Virus record (IMG/VR): IMGVR_UViG_3300025137_000241
Coordinates: 1-26,490 of that record
Source of the DNA: a virus
Length of the DNA: 26,490 bases
Direction: 5' to 3' (one strand)
The notes under the pieces were generated by a model, which had not been told where the DNA came from, made no database searches, and worked only from the letters and a program-made list of their open reading frames with translations. Position numbers and translations under genes: made by a program. Within the stretch, counting starts at the first letter, position 1. Every line of letters starts with the position of its first letter. Positions 1-7,248 of the stretch are shown here, piece by piece.

Positions 1-264
1 ATGTTTGAGTTTAGAATCTCAAATACAAACAGTGGCAGTGGAGATTACACATTAGCATTACCTTTCGCCATGATGGATGGTGGATACGCAGTAGGGGGAT
101 TAAGAATTTACGCTGGAGCGGTTGCTGGTGGTGAATTTTTAGGTCTACATCAAAACTCATCCACTTTAGTATTTAATAGAAATAGAAATAATACTAGTAC
201 AATTTCAATTACCCCAACAGTTAATGCTTACTATTATGGCAGTATCACATACAGAACAACATAA
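1..264 (+). CDS. C-terminal part of a probable virion (tail fibre-like) protein
   Basis: An open frame runs from the first base of the window to TAA at 262-264 (87 codons). It begins with ATG at base 1, but because this is the window edge the gene may extend upstream, so treat it as possibly partial. The product is rich in Gly, Ser, Thr, Asn and aromatic residues with short alternating hydrophobic stretches. That composition suits a beta-structured fibre or adhesin tip, and it ends with a Thr/Tyr-rich segment. No specific family is recognised. Its position just upstream of a small conserved protein and the terminase suits the end of a tail or neck structural block. Virion role is inference from composition and location. 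Confidence 0.45.
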   Translation: MFEFRISNTNSGSGDYTLALPFAMMDGGYAVGGLRIYAGAVAGGEFLGLHQNSSTLVFNRNRNNTSTISITPTVNAYYYGSITYRTT

Positions 265-278
265 CATAATTTTAAATT

Positions 279-326
279 ATCTTCATCTGTATTGGGTGAA
301 GATGGACAGGTGACACGCTAAGTCAC
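279..326 (+). other. Two adjacent stem-loops in the 84-nt spacer before the next gene
   Basis: ATCTTCA (279-285) can pair with TGAAGAT (297-303) around an 11-nt loop. Directly after it, GTGAC (310-314) can pair with GTCAC (322-326) around a 7-nt loop. Neither is followed by a run of T, so they do not look like a classical intrinsic terminator. They may be an RNA processing or mRNA 3'-end stabilising element between two structural transcripts. The ribosome binding site AAGGAG (335-340) of the next gene lies just outside the second hairpin. Confidence 0.35.
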
Positions 327-347
327 AATAAATCAAGGAGAAAAAAA

Positions 348-602
348 ATGGCTATTACGAAAAGAACAGAACAGGATAAAATTGAAGTGGTTGGAACATT
401 CAAGCACATTCAAGTGAGAACTGCTACTATTATTGAAGAAGATAGTGTAGAACTTTCAAGAAGTTTTTCACGCCATGTTGTTGCACCAGACTCAGATTCA
501 TCTAAGGAAAGTGCAGATGTAAAAGCAATGGTTGCACAGTTTCACACTGATGCAGTCAAAACTGCTTATGCAAAACATATAGAGGATAATAAACCAGATT
601 AG
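348..602 (+). CDS. Small conserved hypothetical protein upstream of terminase
   Basis: An 84-residue, soluble, highly charged protein. The start ATG follows a strong AAGGAG with a 7-nt A-rich spacer. The N-terminal half alternates polar and hydrophobic residues in a way that suggests beta-strands (segments around I12-V15, I21-T25 and I28-S36). The C-terminal half (about K49-D84) looks helical and is rich in Ala, Lys and Asp. I recall similar small proteins next to structural genes in marine T4-like phages, with no known function. It occupies the place where gp16 (small terminase) lies in T4, but has neither the length nor the helix-turn-helix and central oligomerisation pattern of gp16, so I do not call it that. 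No membrane segment or signal peptide. Confidence 0.7.
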   Translation: MAITKRTEQDKIEVVGTFKHIQVRTATIIEEDSVELSRSFSRHVVAPDSDSSKESADVKAMVAQFHTDAVKTAYAKHIEDNKPD

Positions 603-616
603 TAAATGAGTATTAT

Positions 617-2263
617 ATGTCAGATTATGAACACTATCTTGGAAACCCTCTACTAAAGAAATCTAATGTTGCTGTAGAATGGAATGAAGAACAAATTCTT
701 GAATACCAAAAGTGTATGCAAGATCCATTATACTTTATTCAGAACTACATTAAGATTGTATCTTTAGATGAGGGTTTAGTACCCTTTTCAATGTTCCCAT
801 TCCAAAAGGACATGGTGGGAACTATTCACAACAATCGTTTTACTATTTGTAGAATGCCGAGACAGTCTGGTAAGTCCACGACTATGGTTTCGTATATCCT
901 ACATTATGTTCTATTCAATCCAAGTATGAATGTTGCAATTCTTGCTAACAAAGCATCGACAGCAAGAGATATTCTTGGTAGACTTCAACTTGCTTATGAG
1001 AACCTACCCAAATGGTTACAGCAAGGAGTAATGTCTTGGAATAAGGGTTCTCTGGAACTAGAGAACGGCTCTAAGATTGTTGCTTCATCTACATCTTCCA
1101 GTGCAGTTCGTGGTGGTTCATTCAACATGATCTTTCTAGACGAATTTGCATTCGTTCCAACAAACGTAGCAGAGGACTTCTTCAGTTCTGTATATCCTAC
1201 AATTTCATCTGGTAAGTCTACTAAGGTGATTATTGTTTCTACACCTAACGGTATGAATCTGTTCTATAAACTATGGACAGACGCAGAGAACGAAAGAAAC
1301 TCTTATAATATTATTGATGTGCATTGGTCAGAAGTGCCAGGCAGAGATGAGAAGTGGAAAGCAGAAACTATTGCAAATACCTCACAAGAACAATTCAATC
1401 GGGAATTTGAATGTGAGTTCTTAGGGTCAATCAATACACTTATTCACCCAACTAAAATTAAATCAATGGCATTTACCAATCCACTCACAACAAATGCTGG
1501 ACTACAGGTATACAAAAAACCAGTAAAAGGACGCACATACGCCCTCGTAGCTGACGTTGCAAGGGGGGTAGAGAACGATTACAGTGCATTCCTAGTCTTT
1601 GATGTCAGTGAAGTACCTTATACTATTCATGCAAAATATCGTAGTAATGAAATTAAACCTTTACTATTTCCAAGTATAATCTACGATGTTGCAAAAGCAT
1701 ATAATGGTTCATATGTAATGGTTGAGGTAAATGATATTGGTGAACAGGTTGCTTCTGCATTACAATTTGATATGGAATATGATAACTTGATTATGGCATC
1801 AATGAGAGGTCGTGCTGGACAGGTACTTGGTACAGGATTTAGTGGTGGTAAGGTACAACTTGGAGTCAGAACAACTAAAGCAGTTAAAACTCTTGGGTGT
1901 TCTAATCTTAAACAACTTATAGAAACAGATAAACTAATTATTAATGATTATGATTTAATCAACGAATTTTCAACATTTATCAGACATGGACAATCATTTC
2001 AAGCAGAAGAAGGTCATTCAGATGACCTTGCAATGTGTTGTGTGTTGTTTGCATGGATGACAAATCAAACGTATTTCAAAGAACTAACAAACGTAGATAT
2101 AAGACAGAAGATGTTTCAAGAGAACCAATGGCAACTAGAACAGGACATGGCTCCTTTTGGTTTTGTGGATAATGGTGTGGATGACCCAATAGAATCAGTA
2201 ACAGTAGATGAATATGGTACTAGATGGTCACCTGTTGTGAGAACATCTGATACAAATTGGTAA
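617..2263 (+). CDS. 17: Large terminase subunit gp17 (DNA packaging ATPase/nuclease)
   Basis: 548 residues, compared with 610 in T4. It docks on the portal and pumps the concatemeric genome into the prohead, cutting it before and after filling. N-terminal ATPase domain: a Walker A-like MPRQSGKST at 80-88, Walker B MIFLDE at 171-176, and the coupling motif STPNG at 208-212. C-terminal RNase H-fold nuclease: acidic residues D313 (in VADVARG), E370 (in MVEVND) and D469/D470 (in GHSDDLAM) match the catalytic triad pattern of T4 gp17. The start ATG lies 15 nt after the previous stop and has only a weak ribosome binding site, which suggests translation coupled to the upstream gene. It is followed by a gene on the opposite strand, so its transcript must end or run antisense to that gene. 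Assignment is secure. Confidence 0.97.
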   Translation: MSDYEHYLGNPLLKKSNVAVEWNEEQILEYQKCMQDPLYFIQNYIKIVSLDEGLVPFSMFPFQKDMVGTIHNNRFTICRMPRQSGKSTTMVSYILHYVLFNPSMNVAILANKASTARDILGRLQLAYENLPKWLQQGVMSWNKGSLELENGSKIVASSTSSSAVRGGSFNMIFLDEFAFVPTNVAEDFFSSVYPTISSGKSTKVIIVSTPNGMNLFYKLWTDAENERNSYNIIDVHWSEVPGRDEKWKAETIANTSQEQFNREFECEFLGSINTLIHPTKIKSMAFTNPLTTNAGLQVYKKPVKGRTYALVADVARGVENDYSAFLVFDVSEVPYTIHAKYRSNEIKPLLFPSIIYDVAKAYNGSYVMVEVNDIGEQVASALQFDMEYDNLIMASMRGRAGQVLGTGFSGGKVQLGVRTTKAVKTLGCSNLKQLIETDKLIINDYDLINEFSTFIRHGQSFQAEEGHSDDLAMCCVLFAWMTNQTYFKELTNVDIRQKMFQENQWQLEQDMAPFGFVDNGVDDPIESVTVDEYGTRWSPVVRTSDTNW

Positions 2264-2267
2264 AACA

Positions 2268-2555
2268 CTATATACAATCGTTATCTATTTTTAAGTAACA
2301 GTTAGAACAAACAACTTTAGACTCTTCTATTAATTCAATAATATCCTGTCTAGATTCTTCGTTCAAACCTTTTCTTTTAGACAGAGAACGTATTTTCTGG
2401 TCGTGAGGATGAAATCTAAGACAAACCGTTTCACTTTCACCACAATGAATACAGAACTTTTCAGATAGGAATTCGTTAACCCATATAATGCGTTTGCGAT
2501 AATGCCTCTTAGAAACCTCTTTGATGGTAGTTGCGTATTTCTTATAAAAGTCCAT
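2268..2555 (-). CDS. Small zinc-binding HNH-like protein, antisense-oriented
   Basis: 95 residues if started at the ATG at 2555. The frame extends upstream to a TTG at 2606, but that TTG is part of a -35-like TTGACT and a late promoter octamer lies inside the extension, so 2555 is preferred. The N-terminal half is very basic (for example KRHYRKR at 16-22). Then come C35-x2-C38-G, an H49-P-H51-D pattern, and a second pair C83-x2-C86. This is the layout of small HNH/zinc-ribbon proteins (CxxCG ... HHxD ... CxNCH). The final His of the HNH pattern is replaced by Tyr87, so nuclease activity is doubtful; DNA or RNA binding is equally possible. It is the only minus-strand gene in the window and separates terminase from tail sheath, ending 4 nt from the terminase stop. 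Zinc binding is well supported; function is inference. Confidence 0.72.
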   Translation of the reverse strand: MDFYKKYATTIKEVSKRHYRKRIIWVNEFLSEKFCIHCGESETVCLRFHPHDQKIRSLSKRKGLNEESRQDIIELIEESKVVCSNCYLKIDNDCI

Positions 2556-2560
2556 GTATC

Positions 2561-2568
2561 TATTTATA
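2561..2568 (-). promoter_or_regulatory. Late promoter (TATAAATA) for the minus-strand gene
   Basis: The plus strand reads TATTTATA, giving a perfect T4-type late promoter octamer on the minus strand. The ATG at 2555 follows after exactly 5 nt. In T4 the octamer sits at about -13 to -6, so the predicted first transcribed base is the A of the ATG and the mRNA would be leaderless. Confidence 0.65.
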
Positions 2569-2578
2569 TGCCTCTGTG

Positions 2579-2606
2579 CATATAAAAATGAGGTTTGTAA
2601 AGTCAA
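2579..2606 (-). promoter_or_regulatory. Possible sigma70-like promoter upstream of the minus-strand gene
   Basis: On the minus strand TTGACT (2606-2601) is followed after 16 nt by TATATG (2584-2579). The -35 is identical to that of the early promoters in the right half of the window, but the -10 is poor and the spacer one base short. If active it would give the minus-strand gene both early and late transcription. Confidence 0.3.
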
Positions 2607-2611
2607 GAATT

Positions 2612-2619
2612 ACTAAATA
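2612..2619 (+). promoter_or_regulatory. Variant late promoter for tail sheath gene
   Basis: ACTAAATA, two mismatches from the TATAAATA octamer, lies 49 nt before the gp18 start, in the only short non-coding stretch between the divergent minus-strand gene and gp18. The gp20 leader contains the same ACTAAATA. A strong ribosome binding site (TAGGAG) precedes gp18. Confidence 0.4.
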
Positions 2620-2668
2620 TAAGAACAAAAGATGTTAACTTAGTATAACGAAAATAGGAGAAAAAAAC

Positions 2669-4666
2669 ATGGCATTTCAAGTATCGCCTGGCGTTCTCGT
2701 TAAGGAAGTTGACCTAACTAACGTAGTTCCTGCCGTATCAACAAGTATTGGTGCAGTAGTTATTACGGCTGAAAAGGGGCCTGTTGGTGCAATGACATCA
2801 ATTGGTTCGGAAACAGAGTTGGTCAAAGTCTTTGGAAAACCCAACGCATCTAACTATGAAACATGGTTTACAGCTGCAAACTTTTTGCAGTATGGAAATG
2901 CTCTAAGAGTTGTTCGTGCAACTAGTGGTGTCACAAATGCTGACGCTGCTGGTACTGGAACACTTATTAGAGATACAGACCATTATTTAACAAGCTATTC
3001 TGCTGGACAAGGTTCAGTTGGAGAGTGGGCATCCAGATCTGCTGGTACATGGGGAAATTCAATTAGAGTTTCAGTTTGTGCTGGTGCTCTTGGATTTAAC
3101 CAACACTTAGCATCATCTAACCAAACAGTTGGTGAAGACGCTGCTGGTGCAACAGTCATTAAAGTAGATGCTGGAACAGCATTTAGTGTTGGTGATATGA
3201 TTGCATTTTCATCTGCTGATGCATCTGCTGATGCAACTGCATTTGCTCATCTTGCTGGTGATGAAGGTAATGAATATGAAATTACTGGAATCGCTACACA
3301 TGACCTAACAGTCAAATTAAAAGATGATCCAAATGGTGCTGGTGTAAAAGTAGTCATTCCAGACAATACGTTTATTCGTAGACGCTGGAGATTTGCTGAC
3401 TTGTTTTCAAGTGCTCCTGGCACATCTGCTTGGGCAGCTGCAAACGGACAAGCTAATGACGAACTTCACATTGTTGTATACGATGGTTCTGGTTCAATTA
3501 CTGGTTCTAAGGATACAGTGAATGCTCAAAGAACACAATCTGTTATTGAAACATATGAGTTCTTATCAAAAGACCCTAAATCAAAAACTGCTTCTGGTGC
3601 AACTAACTATTACCCAGATGTTATCTACAAATCTTCCGAATTTGTTTTCTGGATGGATCATCCATCTGTAGGATCAAATTGGGGAACTACTGGAACTGCT
3701 TCTTTTGCAGTCGGTACTGGTACTACTGGTATCATTACGGATACACTTTCTGGTGGTACAGATGACTATGCAGTCACACTTGGCGAATTAGACCTTGCAT
3801 ATGATGTGTTTGCTGATGCAGATACAGTTGATGTAAACCTAATTATGGCTGGTACTGCTCCTGCTGGTGCAAATGGGGTAACTCATGCTCAAAACCTAGT
3901 TGACCTTGGTGAAAAAAGAAAAGACGTTGTTGTCTTTATCTCACCTAGAAATGCTGATGTTGTAAACATTGTTTCAAGTATCACACAAACTGCAAATGTT
4001 AAGGCTTACTACAGTTCAATCTCTAGTTCTTCTTATGCAGTATTTGATAGTGGTTATAAGTATATGTACGACAAGTATAACGATGTTTATCGCTATGTAC
4101 CGTTGAACGGAGATATTGCTGGATTGTGTGCTCACACAGATACAGTTGCAGATCCATTCTTCTCGCCTGGCGGTTATAACAGAGGACAAATCAGAGGTGC
4201 AGTCAAACTTGCGTTTAACCCAACTAAGTCTCAAAGAGATGAACTTTATCCTGCTAGAATTAACCCAGTGGTTACATTCCCAGGCCAAGGAACAGTACTC
4301 TTCGGTGACAAAACTGGTTTAACAAAACCAAGTGCATTTGACCGTATTAATGTTCGTAGATTGTTTATTCTTCTTGAAAAGGCAATTGCTACTGCTGCTA
4401 AATATCAACTGTTTGAATTCAACGATGCATTCACACAGGCACAATTTAGGAACTTAGTAGAACCTTTCTTGAGAGATATTCAAGGACGTAGAGGTATTAC
4501 AGATTTCTCAGTAGTCGCTGATGGAACTAATAATACAGGGGAAGTTATTGATAGAAATGAGTTTGTTGCAGATATCTACATCAAACCAGCTCGTTCAATT
4601 AACTTTATTCAACTTAACTTTATCGCTGTGAGAACAGGGGTAGCGTTTTCAGAGATAGGGGGATAA
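2669..4666 (+). CDS. 18: Tail sheath protein gp18
   Basis: 665 residues, close to the 659 of T4 gp18. It polymerises around the tail tube and contracts to drive the tube through the host envelope. The N-terminus (VSPGVLVKEVDLT) and the C-terminal part, with a conserved sheath-core domain ending in DIYIKPARSINFIQLNF, are typical of phage sheath proteins. The termini form the inter-subunit handshake that keeps the contracted lattice together. The middle (about residues 95-400) is Gly/Ala/Ser/Thr-rich and is the outward-facing variable insertion; it contains a short duplicated SADA unit encoded by a 12-bp direct repeat near 3209-3232. AGGAG precedes the start. The stop is 4 nt before the tail tube gene, so the two are translated from one message. 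Assignment secure. Confidence 0.96.
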   Translation: MAFQVSPGVLVKEVDLTNVVPAVSTSIGAVVITAEKGPVGAMTSIGSETELVKVFGKPNASNYETWFTAANFLQYGNALRVVRATSGVTNADAAGTGTLIRDTDHYLTSYSAGQGSVGEWASRSAGTWGNSIRVSVCAGALGFNQHLASSNQTVGEDAAGATVIKVDAGTAFSVGDMIAFSSADASADATAFAHLAGDEGNEYEITGIATHDLTVKLKDDPNGAGVKVVIPDNTFIRRRWRFADLFSSAPGTSAWAAANGQANDELHIVVYDGSGSITGSKDTVNAQRTQSVIETYEFLSKDPKSKTASGATNYYPDVIYKSSEFVFWMDHPSVGSNWGTTGTASFAVGTGTTGIITDTLSGGTDDYAVTLGELDLAYDVFADADTVDVNLIMAGTAPAGANGVTHAQNLVDLGEKRKDVVVFISPRNADVVNIVSSITQTANVKAYYSSISSSSYAVFDSGYKYMYDKYNDVYRYVPLNGDIAGLCAHTDTVADPFFSPGGYNRGQIRGAVKLAFNPTKSQRDELYPARINPVVTFPGQGTVLFGDKTGLTKPSAFDRINVRRLFILLEKAIATAAKYQLFEFNDAFTQAQFRNLVEPFLRDIQGRRGITDFSVVADGTNNTGEVIDRNEFVADIYIKPARSINFIQLNFIAVRTGVAFSEIGG

Positions 4667-4670
4667 TTAG

Positions 4671-5201
4671 ATGGCAACTATTGATGAATTTAAAGCACAA
4701 CTTACAGGTGGTGGTGCTAGAGCTAACCAGTTCAGAGTTACATTTAACACGCCAGGCGCAATTGCTACTGGTCTAGATTCAAGAAGGGCTTCCTTCTTAA
4801 TCAAGGCTGCTGCTTTGCCAGGGCAAACGATAACAGAAGTCGCTATTCCGTTTAGGGGTAGAAACTTGTACATCGCTGGAGACAGAGAATTTGAAACTTG
4901 GGAAACTACAGTTATCAATGATACTGACTTCATGGTAAGAAATGCTATTGAAAGATGGATGAATGCCATCAACGATACAGCAACCAATACTGGACTTGTT
5001 TCAGTAGGTGATTATCAAGCAGACCTAGTTGTTGAACAACTTGATAGAGATGACACAGTTCTGAAGTCATATATCCTTCGTGGATGTTGGCCTACTGCAA
5101 CTGCTGCTATCGAATTGAGTTACGAAACAGCAAGTGCGATTGAAGAGTTCGGAGTAACTTGGAGATATCACCACTTTGAAGCCTCAGCAGTTAACTTCTA
5201 G
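4671..5201 (+). CDS. 19: Tail tube protein gp19
   Basis: 176 residues (163 in T4). Hexamers of this protein stack to form the rigid inner tube through which DNA passes. It has the family signatures: an N-terminal FRVTF strand, KAAALPGQTI near residue 45, a polar YIAGDREFETWETTVIND segment, an RWMNAIND helix, and a closing LSYETASAIEEFGVTWRYHHF stretch. Only 4 nt separate it from the sheath gene, with an AGGGGG ribosome binding site inside the end of gp18, so sheath and tube are co-translated as expected for parts made in equal numbers. A second tube-like protein is encoded at 11004-11591. Confidence 0.93.
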   Translation: MATIDEFKAQLTGGGARANQFRVTFNTPGAIATGLDSRRASFLIKAAALPGQTITEVAIPFRGRNLYIAGDREFETWETTVINDTDFMVRNAIERWMNAINDTATNTGLVSVGDYQADLVVEQLDRDDTVLKSYILRGCWPTATAAIELSYETASAIEEFGVTWRYHHFEASAVNF

Positions 5202-5205
5202 AAAC

Positions 5206-5219
5206 CTACTAAATAGTAG
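5206..5219 (+). promoter_or_regulatory. Palindrome CTACTAAATAGTAG before portal gene; variant late promoter
   Basis: A perfect 14-bp palindrome sits 5 nt after the tail tube stop. Its core ACTAAATA (5208-5215) is the same variant octamer found before gp18. It could act as a late promoter for gp20, as an RNA stem-loop (CTACT/AGTAG, 4-nt loop), or both. TAGGAG follows at about 5230, before the gp20 start. Confidence 0.4.
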
Positions 5220-5240
5220 TAGATAAAATTAGGAGTTATT

Positions 5241-6713
5241 ATGGCTGAGTTATTTGGTTTCAAAATCTCAAGAGCAAAAGAAGGGGGAGATACATTCACT
5301 CTCCCTTCTGTTGATGACGGAACAATAGAGGTCGCCGGTGGCGGCTTCTATAGTTCTACTATTGATCTTGAAGGTAGAGAAAGAAGTGAAAGTGATTTAA
5401 TTAGAAGATATCGTGACATTGCAGTTCAACCCGAAGCGGATTCTGCAATTGAAGATATTGTTAGTGAGGGAATTGCATCTAATGAATATGATGCACCAGT
5501 TGCTGTTCGTTTGGACAGAATGGATGTTTCCCCAAAAGTAAAGAAAAGAATACAAGAAGAGTTCGATAGAGTTCTTCAACTCTTATCATTTAATGAAAAA
5601 GGACATGACATCTTTAGAAGATGGTATGTTGATGGTAGAGTTTACTATCATAAAGTAATTGATAAGAAAGACCCTAGAAAGGGTATTACCGAATTAAGGT
5701 ATATTGACCCACGCAAAATCCGTAAGGTGCGTGAAGTTTCCAAAGGTAGAACAGACCCAACAACAGGTGTACCAGTTGACCAAAAAATGGAAGACTATTA
5801 CGTTTACCAAGAAAAGGGTATTGGAACAGGCGGTCAAACTGGTTTAAAAATAACTAATGATTCAATTGCGTATTGTCCTTCTGGTTTGGTTGACCAAAAC
5901 AAAGGTACTGTTTTGTCGTTTCTACACAAAGCAATTAAACCTGTAAATCAACTTCGTATGATTGAGGATGCAGTAGTTATCTATCGTATCTCAAGGGCTC
6001 CAGAAAGACGTATCTTTTATATTGATGTTGGTAATCTACCAAAGATTAAAGCAGAACAATATCTAAAAGATGTAATGAATCGTTATCGTAACAAACTGGT
6101 ATATGATGCATCTACTGGTGAAATCAGAGATGACAGAAATCATATGTCAATGTTGGAAGACTTCTGGTTACCTCGTAGAGAAGGTGGTCGTGGAACAGAG
6201 ATTACAACTTTGCCGGGCGGTTCAAACCTTGGTGAGATTGATGATATTATTTACTTCCAAAGAAAACTATATCGTTCTCTTAATGTTCCTATTTCAAGAA
6301 TGGAAGCAGAACAGAACTTTTCTATAGGTCGTTCTACAGAAATTACAAGAGACGAACTGAAGTTTACTAAATTTGTACAGAGACTTCGTAAGAAATTCTC
6401 AGTGCTATTCCATGATGTTCTCAAAACACAATTAATTCTTACTGGTGTTATTGCAGAAGAAGAGTGGGATAAACTAAAAGAACATATCCAATATGATTAT
6501 CTACAGGATGGACATTTTGCAGAATTGCGTGATGCAGAAATCCTTAGAGAAAGAATTGATATGCTAGGTCAATTAGAACCATTTGTTGGACAGTTCTTCT
6601 CAAAAGCATGGGTACAGAAAAATGTACTTAGACAGACTGAAGAAGAAATTGAAGAAATAAATAACGAAATGGCTTCAGAGGGCGGTGGAGAAGAAGAAAA
6701 TGACGAATTCTAG
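5241..6713 (+). CDS. 20: Portal vertex protein gp20
   Basis: 490 residues (524 in T4). A dodecamer at one capsid vertex that nucleates prohead assembly, binds the terminase and later the neck, and forms the DNA channel. Recognisable portal features are the early RYRDIAVQPEADSAIEDIV segment, DGRVYYHKVID, RYIDPRKIRKVREV, the DAVVIYRISRAPERRIFYID block and the LEDFWLPRREGGRGTEI stretch, followed by NFSIGRSTEITRDELKF. The C-terminus is an acidic, Glu-rich tail (about 465-490). ATG follows TTAGGAG. The last 14 nt overlap the start of a Cys-rich small gene in another frame. This is the classical marker gene for marine T4-like phages; assignment secure. Confidence 0.97.
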   Translation: MAELFGFKISRAKEGGDTFTLPSVDDGTIEVAGGGFYSSTIDLEGRERSESDLIRRYRDIAVQPEADSAIEDIVSEGIASNEYDAPVAVRLDRMDVSPKVKKRIQEEFDRVLQLLSFNEKGHDIFRRWYVDGRVYYHKVIDKKDPRKGITELRYIDPRKIRKVREVSKGRTDPTTGVPVDQKMEDYYVYQEKGIGTGGQTGLKITNDSIAYCPSGLVDQNKGTVLSFLHKAIKPVNQLRMIEDAVVIYRISRAPERRIFYIDVGNLPKIKAEQYLKDVMNRYRNKLVYDASTGEIRDDRNHMSMLEDFWLPRREGGRGTEITTLPGGSNLGEIDDIIYFQRKLYRSLNVPISRMEAEQNFSIGRSTEITRDELKFTKFVQRLRKKFSVLFHDVLKTQLILTGVIAEEEWDKLKEHIQYDYLQDGHFAELRDAEILRERIDMLGQLEPFVGQFFSKAWVQKNVLRQTEEEIEEINNEMASEGGGEEENDEF

Positions 6714-6825
6714 TACTTGCGAACTATGTGGTTGCGAACCCCACTGTGATGAAATTTGTTTAAAATGTTCAGATGGTGGTATAGTTTGTGAAAACTGTGA
6801 ATGTGAAAAATGTAATGGAGAATAA
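6700..6825 (+). CDS. Cys-rich 41-residue zinc-binding microprotein
   Basis: This frame is short but convincing. ATG at 6700 overlaps the end of gp20 by 14 nt, GGAG lies about 10 nt upstream (within gp20), and TAA (6823-6825) is 2 nt before the next start. The 41 residues contain ten Cys, at 7, 10, 12, 16, 20, 23, 30, 33, 35 and 38, plus His15. They are arranged as CxxCxC, CxxC, then CxxCxCxxC. This pattern could bind two or three zinc ions, like a metallothionein or a double zinc knuckle. Neighbours on both sides are prohead assembly genes, so it is probably made late at prohead assembly. No family recognised. Function unknown; the regular Cys spacing and tight spacing to neighbours argue it is a real gene. 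Confidence 0.7.
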   Translation: MTNSSTCELCGCEPHCDEICLKCSDGGIVCENCECEKCNGE

Positions 6826-6827
6826 AT

Positions 6828-7007
6828 ATGAGTAAAGAAATGATTAATGCAATTGCACAAGGTGATAACCTTGCTGCCGAAAACGAATTCAAGAATGCTT
6901 TATCTGCAAAAGTTGGAGATAGTCTTGAACTAAAAAGAAAAGAAGTTGCCGGAACTATGGTAACTCAACATATCCCAGAGGTAAGTGGAGAAGATGAAGA
7001 AGTTTAG
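6828..7007 (+). CDS. 67: Small prohead core protein, gp67-like
   Basis: A 59-residue protein starting MSKEMINAIAQGD. GGAG precedes the ATG by 7 nt and TAG is at 7005-7007. It is predicted mostly helical with an acidic C-terminal tail (SGEDEEV). Size, position immediately after the portal region and before the protease, and the pattern of a short helical N-terminus followed by LELKR-x-VA match the small prohead-core protein called gp67 in marine T4-like phages. In T4, gp67 is an abundant core component that is cut up by the gp21 protease and affects head shape. Identification rests on synteny and short similarity, so the symbol is tentative. The end overlaps the next gene by 14 nt. Confidence 0.7.
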   Translation: MSKEMINAIAQGDNLAAENEFKNALSAKVGDSLELKRKEVAGTMVTQHIPEVSGEDEEV

Positions 7008-7239
7008 TGAAATCGTGATGCCCATCCAAGAAAAGGATGAACATAAAAAGACTAAGATTTACAAAGCACTTTCGCCTAAGTTGAAAGATGCAGTAGATGA
7101 GATCTTTCGTATCATGGACGCTAAGCCACAAGACTTCCTAAATACTTTTGAAAAAACAATTAAACTAGCTTCAAAGAAGTTCAAAGTCAAAGAAAAAGAC
7201 CTTATGGGGTACTTTGAAAATGAAATGCTAGGTATATAG
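6994..7239 (+). CDS. 68: Small prohead core protein, gp68-like
   Basis: 81 residues from ATG 6994; an in-frame GTG at 6985 would add three residues but overlaps the only good ribosome binding site (GTGGAG, 6985-6990). Very basic (many Lys) and helical: MKKFSEIVMPI, then a Lys-rich middle and LMGYFENEML near the end. It lies between gp67-like and the head genes, overlapping the former by 14 nt, which is where gp68 is found in T4-like genomes. In T4, gp68 is a prohead core component involved in head shape. Assignment is from synteny, size and the recurring MKKFSE... start seen in marine relatives; moderate confidence. Confidence 0.65.
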   Translation: MKKFSEIVMPIQEKDEHKKTKIYKALSPKLKDAVDEIFRIMDAKPQDFLNTFEKTIKLASKKFKVKEKDLMGYFENEMLGI

Positions 7240-7248
7240 GAGAGAATT

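Noticed and set aside
348-602. Small terminase gp16 by position before gp17
   Set aside because: Only 84 residues with beta-rich N-terminus and no DNA-binding or oligomerisation pattern of gp16.
2268-2606. Full frame to the TTG at 2606 as the true start of the minus-strand gene
   Set aside because: The extension contains the late promoter octamer and a -35-like element and has no ribosome binding site; ATG 2555 fits better.
3209-3232. 12-bp tandem duplication in the tail sheath gene as a mobile or phase-variable repeat
   Set aside because: Two copies only, in frame, in a variable surface loop; ordinary local duplication.
4016-4987. Minus-strand open frames opposite the sheath and tube genes
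   Set aside because: They lie wholly within strongly conserved plus-strand genes and show no recognisable domain or start signals.
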